Below are positions 58,083-64,000 of a stretch of DNA of 64,000 nucleotides, piece by piece. Under the pieces are notes generated by a model, which worked only from the letters and a program-made list of their open reading frames with translations, was not told where the DNA came from and did no database searches. The stretch spans positions 1-64,000 of the forward strand of contig CAIQUZ010000094.1 in the NCBI GenBank assembly GCA_903875135.1, read 5' to 3'. This DNA comes from an uncultured beta proteobacterium. GTDB lineage: Bacteria; Pseudomonadota; Gammaproteobacteria; Burkholderiales; Burkholderiaceae. Numbering within the stretch: the stretch's first letter is position 1; each line of letters begins with the position of its first letter. The translations under genes were made by a program, and so were the position numbers.

Positions 58083-58951
58083 GCTCGTACCACTAACATT
58101 TTTTTTCCAACCAGAATGGATAAAACGACCATTCCGGCAAAAATAAAATTGATAGCCGTTAGTTGTTCTGAAAGAAAGATATTCGCAAAGATTAATGTAA
58201 AGAATGGTTGCAGTAACTGAACCTGACTCACACGTGAGATTCCCCCCACGGATAATCCTGCATACCAAAAGAAAAACCCAATATACATGGAGAACAATCC
58301 CAAAAAGACGAACGAATACCAATAGTGGGCGTCAACTTGAAGGTACTCCTGTTGAAACGCAAGATACGTAACAAGTCCGTTTAAAGGTAACGATAATACG
58401 ACAGCCCAAGAAATCACGAGTCGAGGGCTAATCTCACGAGACAACTCGCCACCCTGAGCATATCCAATTGCTGAAAAAATGGCGGCAAATAACAGTAAAA
58501 AATCCATGATGGTCAGTTGTCCAGCTCCTTGAATCAATGCGTAAATTAAAACGAGCGCAGTCCCGAATATTGATGCGAACCAAAACCCTTTCGATGGCCG
58601 CTCTTTAAAACGAAGAACACCAACAATGGTCGTCATCATCGGCATAAAACCTAAAATAATTCCGCCATGTGAAGAAGACCCTTTGGACATCGCTAATGTC
58701 ATTAAAAATGGAAATCCAATCACAATTCCACCAATGATAAATAACATTTTTTTGATTGTTTTCCATGGTGGTATTGGTGCTTTCAACCACCCTATATAGA
58801 TCAGGCCAGCACAGCCAGCTAAGGTGGCCCGACCAAAGGAAACAAAGGCCGGCGAAAACACCTCCACAGCAAGTTTGGTCATTGGCAAAGTTAACCCAAA
58901 AATGAGAATACCAACGACACCAATTAACATTCCCTTTGTTTCTAATTTCAA
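58073..58951 (-). CDS. EamA-family (DMT superfamily) permease
   Basis: A 292-residue ten-helix transporter made of two EamA repeats: MLIGVVGILIFGLTLPMTKLAVEV with SPAFVSFGRATLAG in the first, and YIGFFFWYAGLSVGGISRVSQVQLLQPFFTLIF in the second. DMT permeases commonly export amino acids or metabolites; no substrate can be assigned. The start at 58951 is TTG; the first in-frame ATG (58930) lies within the first helix with no better site. Preceded by Bug copy 4 at 18 bases. Confidence 0.85.
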   Translation of the reverse strand: MKLETKGMLIGVVGILIFGLTLPMTKLAVEVFSPAFVSFGRATLAGCAGLIYIGWLKAPIPPWKTIKKMLFIIGGIVIGFPFLMTLAMSKGSSSHGGIILGFMPMMTTIVGVLRFKERPSKGFWFASIFGTALVLIYALIQGAGQLTIMDFLLLFAAIFSAIGYAQGGELSREISPRLVISWAVVLSLPLNGLVTYLAFQQEYLQVDAHYWYSFVFLGLFSMYIGFFFWYAGLSVGGISRVSQVQLLQPFFTLIFANIFLSEQLTAINFIFAGMVVLSILVGKKMLVVRAHS

Positions 58952-58969
58952 GCGATTCTCAATCTATAT

Positions 58970-59953
58970 TTAACCTGGTTGAATGTCTGCGGCTTTTACA
59001 ACTTTAGCCCAGCGATCGATTTCTAATCGAATGAATGCTGCAAATTCAGCTGGAGTACTCACTCGTACAATTGCCCCAGCATTTTTCATTTGTTCAATTG
59101 CCGCTTCATGATTAAAGGTGTGTTGTACGCCAACATTCAACATTTGAATAATTTCTTTTGATGTACCAACCTTAACTACCAGACCATACCACTGTGTTAC
59201 ATCAAAACTTTTTAAAGCAGGTAATGGTGTTTCTGAAATGGCTGGGACTTGGGGCAAGGCTTCGATTCTCTTCAATGTTGAAACGCCAAGTGCCATTACC
59301 TTACCACTTTGAATAAATGGCATGAGTGGTGGAACACCCGTCATGATCATGTCAACTTGCCCACCAATCACGTCGGTCACTGCGGGTGATGTTCCTTTAT
59401 AAGGGATATGAACAGCTTGAATACCTGTCTGTAACTTGAAATACTCCATCGCTGTATGTGCGGCGCTACCATTTCCGCCTGAGCTGTAAGTGAGTTGATT
59501 GGGGTTTTGCTTTGCATAGGCAATCAATTCTGCAACCGTCTTAACACCTAATTTTGGATGAACAACCAACACGTTGGGTACCGTGGCAATTAGACTAATA
59601 GGAGCTAAGTCACGACGCGGATCATAGTTTAAGTTTTTAAATAAAGATACATTGACAGCAAGGCTTCCAATATTGCCTAAATAAATCGTATAGCCATCTG
59701 CTGGAGAACCTAACAATACATCCATGGCAATCTGACCGCTAGCGCCAGGTTTGTTTTCTATGATGACAGGTTGTTTGTATTGAATCATTAACTGATTCGC
59801 TAACATCCTGGCAAAAATATCTGTAGACCCTCCGGGCGGAAATGGCACAATCAGTTTGATCGGCTTATCTGGGTATGCGGCAAAACAGGGCTGTATACAC
59901 GTCATAAGTGCTATTACAACAAATAGTCGAGATATAAAGTTTGTTAAGTTCAC
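58970..59953 (-). CDS. Tripartite tricarboxylate transporter substrate-binding protein (Bug family), copy 4
   Basis: A 327-residue receptor with signal peptide (LFVVIALMTCIQPCFA), YPDKPIKLIVPFPPGGSTDIFARM, PVIIENKPGASGQIAMD, and VHIPYKGTSPAVTDVIGGQ. The apparent start is GTG at 59953 since no ATG precedes the signal peptide. It leads into the EamA permease gene, 18 bases on. Like the other three copies it has no TctA/TctB beside it. Confidence 0.9.
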   Translation of the reverse strand: MNLTNFISRLFVVIALMTCIQPCFAAYPDKPIKLIVPFPPGGSTDIFARMLANQLMIQYKQPVIIENKPGASGQIAMDVLLGSPADGYTIYLGNIGSLAVNVSLFKNLNYDPRRDLAPISLIATVPNVLVVHPKLGVKTVAELIAYAKQNPNQLTYSSGGNGSAAHTAMEYFKLQTGIQAVHIPYKGTSPAVTDVIGGQVDMIMTGVPPLMPFIQSGKVMALGVSTLKRIEALPQVPAISETPLPALKSFDVTQWYGLVVKVGTSKEIIQMLNVGVQHTFNHEAAIEQMKNAGAIVRVSTPAEFAAFIRLEIDRWAKVVKAADIQPG

Positions 59954-60072
59954 CTGTCTATTTTGACAGATATATTTTCATAAAGAGTGAATCCACACTC
60001 TTGCTAAAAATAGAGCGCTTTCATATCCAACGTATTATTAGTCATCATGCCTAAATCGACCCAACGCAAGCA

Positions 60073-60843
60073 ATGAACAATTTACTGATACTCAAACTCA
60101 TCACTGTTCCTTTTTTTATTCTCATCATTTCGCTAGCGGGTAAAAGATGGGGAGCTGAATTAGCCGGTAAGCTATCCGCCTTACCTGTCGTGGCAGGTCC
60201 AATCGTATTTTTTCTGATTCTTGACCAAGGGACCGATTACGGTTTTAATGCCTCGATTTCTGCCATCTATGGTTGCATCGGAATTCTAGTATTTGGTTTA
60301 GTCTACTGCTGGGCTAGTCAACACTTTCGCTACCTGACTTGCTTAGGTTTTGCCATTCTCGCCTGGGTGATGGTGTCTTATTTTCTAACCCTTTTTCCAA
60401 CACACCTTGCTTTGGCTTGTGGCGTAACCATCCTCTTTCTTGCATTCACACCAAAGCTATTACCTCGAGTCGTTCATGAAAAACCTCTTCCTCAATCTTT
60501 AAAAGATTTGCCCTTTAGATTAGTGGTTGGTGGACTCTTAGCATTCCTCACCATTGTTTTTGGAAACTTATTGGGTAGTGTTTGGGTGGGGATACTATCA
60601 ACTTTCCCCATCAACAGTTTGGTACTCACTGTGTTTACCCACAAAACTTTTGGTCAAGAACACGTTATTCCTATTTATCGCGGATTAACCAAGGGACTTT
60701 TATCTTTTGTGGCTTATTTTGCTGTGCAAACCTTGCTCATCAAAAGTATGGCTCTGTGGCTGGTGACGGTCTTGTCAATCCTTACGGCAATCATTGTCCA
60801 ACTCATGATTCAACAACTTCTTAAAAAACAAGCCCATCATTGA
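60073..60843 (+). CDS. Membrane protein of unknown function with internal duplication
   Basis: A 256-residue hydrophobic protein, about eight to ten helices. Two halves share a motif: GKRWGAELAGKLSALPVVAG near residue 24 and GNLLGSVWVGILSTFPINSL near residue 164, each following a hydrophobic helix and preceding another. This is the mark of an inverted- or direct-repeat transporter fold. I recall similar uncharacterised betaproteobacterial proteins but no function. It stands alone between divergent and convergent genes. Confidence 0.75.
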   Translation: MNNLLILKLITVPFFILIISLAGKRWGAELAGKLSALPVVAGPIVFFLILDQGTDYGFNASISAIYGCIGILVFGLVYCWASQHFRYLTCLGFAILAWVMVSYFLTLFPTHLALACGVTILFLAFTPKLLPRVVHEKPLPQSLKDLPFRLVVGGLLAFLTIVFGNLLGSVWVGILSTFPINSLVLTVFTHKTFGQEHVIPIYRGLTKGLLSFVAYFAVQTLLIKSMALWLVTVLSILTAIIVQLMIQQLLKKQAHH

Positions 60844-60866
60844 GCCCAGTAAGTGCTCTAGGCTAT

Positions 60867-62972
60867 TTATTCATGATCTATTTGGATATCCTTCAACTCT
60901 TTTTTTAAATCAATAGCAACTTTCGCAAACACTGGTGCCCAATTTTTCATACTTTCTTGACGGTAGATGGTCATTGATTGATACCAAGGCGTATCTTTTC
61001 GGTCAAGCATCCAACGCCAGTCTGGGCTAAACGGAATTAACAGCCAAGTTTTTTTCCCAATTGCGCCACTTAAGTGAGCCACACTAGTGTCGACACTAAT
61101 CACAATATCCATCAGCTCACATAATGCAGCTGTATCCTCAAAATGATCCAATTCATCGCCATACGATTTAAATAAAGGGTATTTTTCAATCAATTGTCGA
61201 TCTACATCTCGCATCTCTTTTTGTAAAGTGATGTACTCAAATTCTTGGGGTAAGTAAGGGATGATTTCAAATAATAAAATACTTCGATTTTGATCATTTT
61301 CATGCATTTTATTACCACTACAAATGAGTCCCACACGTGGCTTTTTTTTAGGCCCAAGCCTTAACTGCCATTTGTTAAGATATTCCGGTAAAGGGTTTAA
61401 ATATCCATGCGCTAAAGGAATGTTGTCGAGTTCTAAATTTAAATAATGTGGCAAACTTAATAAAGGGCAGTAATAATCAAACTCGGTAAATTCAGTTTTG
61501 TATGAAATCACTCGAGATACTCCGGGTACTTGGTTCATCAACCCAATTAAAGGTTTTTGAACTTCAAAAACCACCTTCGCTCCCTTGTTTTCTAATTGAT
61601 ATAACAATCGACAAAACTGTATGGTGTCGCCTAGTCCCTGTTCAATATGAATCAAGATAGTCTTGCCCTCTAGGCTCTGAGTACCATTCCAAAATGGTTG
61701 CGGATAATCTCTTGGTTTTTCAATTAAAGACTCCCTTTCCCATCGCTTTTCATACAGTTGGAAACCTTCCCTATATTTCCCCAGCGTTAATAGCATAATT
61801 CCTTTTGCAAAGAGCGTTTCTTCATCATCTGGATTGAGGGTGAGAACATGATCTAATTGCTGAATCGCTTCTTCGAATTGATTTAATTCTTTATAGATGT
61901 TGCCAATGTTGTAATTTGCCCGAACATCATTAGGCGCAATCACTAAGGCTTGTGCGTAGGCGTCAATCGCTAAATCCGTACGGTTCAAGTCGTGCAAAAT
62001 ATTACCTAAATTAGAATAGGCGTCTGGTTCATTTGGATTAGCTTCTACTGCGCGGCTGTAGTAAAGAGCTGACTCATCAAACCGCTTTACACGCCTTAGG
62101 GTATTCGCAAGATTAGTTAATGCATCAAAATATTCCGGGTCAATCTCAATTGCTTTTTTATAGCAATAAATGGCATCTTCAAATTTCAACGTATCTTTTA
62201 AGGCATTGCCTAACCCGTAATAACTTTCTTTTTCATCTGGCTTTAAGTGAATATGTGCTTTGTAGGCATCAATCGCTAATGCATATTTTTTCTGAAGAAT
62301 CAGTGCATTTGCTCGACCAAGCACAACTTCTGGATAGGAGGGATTGAGCTTTAAGATTTTGTCATAAGCATTAATTGCCTCTTCTAGATCCTCAAGAGCT
62401 AAATACGTATTTCCTAAGTTCAGCAGTGCCTTCGTATTGTTTGGCTCTATCTGTAGAACCATAAGATAGTCTTTTATTGCTTCTTGATATTTTTTTATTT
62501 TTTTATACGCATTGCCTCTGTTATATAGGGCATCAATCTGGTGATTGTCTTTTTGCAGTATTTTGCTATAAGCGTTAATCGCTTCTTCATGTTTTTGAAT
62601 AGCGCTATAAAGGTTGGCTAAGTTGTATTGGGCATCAGTAAATTCAGCTTGCATTTTTAAAGCTACTTGATAATCAGCTAGCGCTTCTTGCATTTTTTTT
62701 ATTTCGAAATAGGCACTTCCACGATTGTTGAAGTACGCTGCATTTTTTTCAATCTTCAGTGCCTGATTAAACCATTTAATGGCTTCTTGGGGCTTGCCTC
62801 TAAAAAGATCGATCAGGCCCAGCCCATGCAACGCATCTGCGTGCCTAGGTTGCAATTTAATAATGGATTGATATATTTTTTCGGCATCTTCTAATCGACC
62901 ATTTTGATGATGGTTAAGCGCTTCACTATATTGTTTTTGTAAGTACGCAAGCGCTTGTTGGGTGTTTGACAT
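60867..62972 (-). CDS. TPR protein with C-terminal glycosyltransferase-like domain
   Basis: A 701-residue protein. Residues from about 10 to 410 are roughly a dozen tandem 34-residue TPR units, each with the pattern of conserved small and aromatic positions ending in P (for example EAINAYDKILKLNPSYPE). The rest is a GT-B-like region: ILIHIEQGLGDTIQFCRLL, RVGLICSGNKMHENDQNRS, and ISVDTSVAHLSGAIGKKTWLLIPFSPDWRW, which resembles the family 9 heptosyltransferases and O-GlcNAc-transferase-like fusions. It probably glycosylates a protein or envelope polymer; no acceptor is evident. Confidence 0.8.
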   Translation of the reverse strand: MSNTQQALAYLQKQYSEALNHHQNGRLEDAEKIYQSIIKLQPRHADALHGLGLIDLFRGKPQEAIKWFNQALKIEKNAAYFNNRGSAYFEIKKMQEALADYQVALKMQAEFTDAQYNLANLYSAIQKHEEAINAYSKILQKDNHQIDALYNRGNAYKKIKKYQEAIKDYLMVLQIEPNNTKALLNLGNTYLALEDLEEAINAYDKILKLNPSYPEVVLGRANALILQKKYALAIDAYKAHIHLKPDEKESYYGLGNALKDTLKFEDAIYCYKKAIEIDPEYFDALTNLANTLRRVKRFDESALYYSRAVEANPNEPDAYSNLGNILHDLNRTDLAIDAYAQALVIAPNDVRANYNIGNIYKELNQFEEAIQQLDHVLTLNPDDEETLFAKGIMLLTLGKYREGFQLYEKRWERESLIEKPRDYPQPFWNGTQSLEGKTILIHIEQGLGDTIQFCRLLYQLENKGAKVVFEVQKPLIGLMNQVPGVSRVISYKTEFTEFDYYCPLLSLPHYLNLELDNIPLAHGYLNPLPEYLNKWQLRLGPKKKPRVGLICSGNKMHENDQNRSILLFEIIPYLPQEFEYITLQKEMRDVDRQLIEKYPLFKSYGDELDHFEDTAALCELMDIVISVDTSVAHLSGAIGKKTWLLIPFSPDWRWMLDRKDTPWYQSMTIYRQESMKNWAPVFAKVAIDLKKELKDIQIDHE

Positions 62973-63048
62973 TGATAAATCTTACTGATTAAATGATTCT
63001 GTAAAGCACAGAATAAGTCCCTAATTTGTCACCTATTCTGGAATTATT

Positions 63049-64000
63049 CTAAATCTTAAACGCTTCAAGCGATTCAGGCGCAAATAAATCCTTCACTTCG
63101 AGTTTTTTGGAGGATAGCCCTTGCTCAAAGTGATATCTAGTAAAGGTATCTAAGTTATTGACATTACCTTCTAAACCATACGACCACCAATCTTGACCAA
63201 ACTCTTTTTTGGCGTTTTCCACATGCGCTGTCAACCAAGGTAACATCGTTTTTAAGGCGGCCGTTTCATCAAGATCTTTATAAGCGATTTTCTTTGCCTC
63301 GATAAAAGCTTTGGTCAAGGATTGCGCAATCCAACGATTCGCCTCATAAACATCGCGGCGAATAACCACGACATGCATAATTGGAAAAATACCTGTTTGT
63401 TGGTAGTAGTTTCTTTCCACCGCTTCATAGTCATCAAAAAGTCGCACGACCTTGCCATCACCTTTTAAGAAGCTAGAGGGCATCCTAGCTGTATACAAAG
63501 CATCTAACTCACCGTCATATAGCATTTGTGAAAGGGTTTGGTGAGGCCCAATCGGACTTACCTGAATATTCGGCGGTAGCTCTAATTTAATTTTTTCAAT
63601 CCGCCCAGTTTCTTCTTCACCCCCAAATAGATAAGGTTGCGCATCTACTGGAACACCATAGTGGTCCGACAAAATACCTCGAATCCAAACGGGGGCGGTC
63701 ATTTGATATTCAGGACTAGCAATCTTTTTTCCAATTAAATCCTTTGGTGTCTTAATGCCACTTGCGGAGTTGACATAAATGCATGAATGCCTAAAGAACC
63801 TAGATGGATAAACTGGAATAGCAATAAATGGCTTTTCTGGGCGGGATAAAGAAATGCAATAGGATGAGAGAGACATTTCAGCAACTTCAAATTCACGATA
63901 GCGAGCCATTCGAAAAAAAGTCTCTTCAACGGGTAAGTTTAAGTAATTTAATTCAGCACCATCAACTTGAACACGGCCATCCATTAATCCGCGCATGCGG
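63049..64000 (-). CDS. 4,5-dihydroxyphthalate decarboxylase-like / periplasmic-binding-fold protein (N-terminus beyond window)
   Basis: At least 315 residues; the frame is open to the window edge and the first Met seen (63996) is internal, so about 10-20 residues are missing. ALRDG-like start MRGLMDGRVQVDGAELNYLNLPVEETFFRM, then FEVAEMSLSSY, PSRFFRHSCIYVN and YQMTAPVWIRGIL match the 4,5-dihydroxyphthalate decarboxylase family, whose fold is that of ABC/TRAP-type solute receptors. No signal peptide can be checked. Aromatic acid use would fit the nearby Bug receptors, but other phthalate genes are not visible. Confidence 0.8.
   Translation of the reverse strand, partial: RMRGLMDGRVQVDGAELNYLNLPVEETFFRMARYREFEVAEMSLSSYCISLSRPEKPFIAIPVYPSRFFRHSCIYVNSASGIKTPKDLIGKKIASPEYQMTAPVWIRGILSDHYGVPVDAQPYLFGGEEETGRIEKIKLELPPNIQVSPIGPHQTLSQMLYDGELDALYTARMPSSFLKGDGKVVRLFDDYEAVERNYYQQTGIFPIMHVVVIRRDVYEANRWIAQSLTKAFIEAKKIAYKDLDETAALKTMLPWLTAHVENAKKEFGQDWWSYGLEGNVNNLDTFTRYHFEQGLSSKKLEVKDLFAPESLEAFKI

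Noticed and set aside
60867..62972. Tandem DNA repeat of about 102 bases
   Set aside because: The periodicity comes from degenerate TPR protein repeats; the DNA copies are not alike enough to be a repeat array.
62996..63014. 7-bp hairpin ATTCTGT/ACAGAAT downstream of the TPR gene start
   Set aside because: No T run on either strand, so it is not supported as a terminator for the dihydroxyphthalate-decarboxylase-like gene.

Overview
The window is chromosomal DNA of a betaproteobacterium. The AT-rich composition, very tight packing and gene set (MetXW transsulfuration entry, an SAH riboswitch before ahcY-metF, dksA beside a CobW-type GTPase, gatCAB divergent from mreBCD-mrdA-rodA, many tripartite-tricarboxylate 'Bug' receptors) point to Burkholderiales, most like a small-genome freshwater member such as Polynucleobacter. 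That placement is inference from content and order, not from a search. I see no rRNA, tRNA, CRISPR array, insertion sequence, phage or integrase apart from chromosomal XerC. No stretch longer than about 250 bases lacks a gene or a recognised RNA element.

0-24.9 kb is housekeeping. It starts with UDP-GlcNAc synthesis (glmS, glmU), tRNA thiolation (ttcA), two pterin/folate genes, a MidA-type methyltransferase, a CCA-adding enzyme, an NDUFA9-like protein and a soluble lytic transglycosylase. Next is a SAM-cycle block: metF, ahcY with an SAH riboswitch, then metK with its own promoter and an attenuator-like leader. Two lipid A acyltransferase paralogues and dapF follow, then pyrE divergent from an exonuclease III, and a minus-strand run of slmA, metX, metW and an AmpG-like permease, preceded by argB.

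24.9-41.3 kb begins with a probable zinc-related neighbourhood: a small exported protein plus a ZnuD-like TonB receptor, converging on a cysteine-poor DksA and a His-rich COG0523 GTPase. An RlmI-type methyltransferase, xerC, a DUF484 protein and gatCAB follow. The rod-shape operon mreB-mreC-mreD-mrdA-rodA runs the other way and ends at a symmetric terminator shared with an HU gene.

41.3-47.2 kb holds small envelope and redox genes: a membrane-anchored unknown, dsbB, a GDT1/TMEM165-type exporter, DUF2721 and DUF3597 proteins, an orphan outer-membrane protein, a mini-protein with HEXXH, and prfC.

47.2-64 kb is accessory. It has four Bug solute receptors without adjacent membrane components, an MmgE/PrpD protein, an ATZ/TRZ-type amidohydrolase, two tandem 3-hydroxyisobutyrate-dehydrogenase-like enzymes, a DHA2 exporter, a WaaE-like glycosyltransferase, an ArsR regulator, two small unknown proteins, an EamA permease, an internally duplicated membrane protein, a TPR-glycosyltransferase fusion, and a dihydroxyphthalate-decarboxylase-like gene cut by the window edge.

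The strongest lead for something undescribed is the metK leader. A good sigma70 promoter is followed by about 100 nt with competing helices, a possible pseudoknot and an intrinsic terminator ending just before the metK ribosome binding site. An SAH riboswitch starts on the far side of the same gene.
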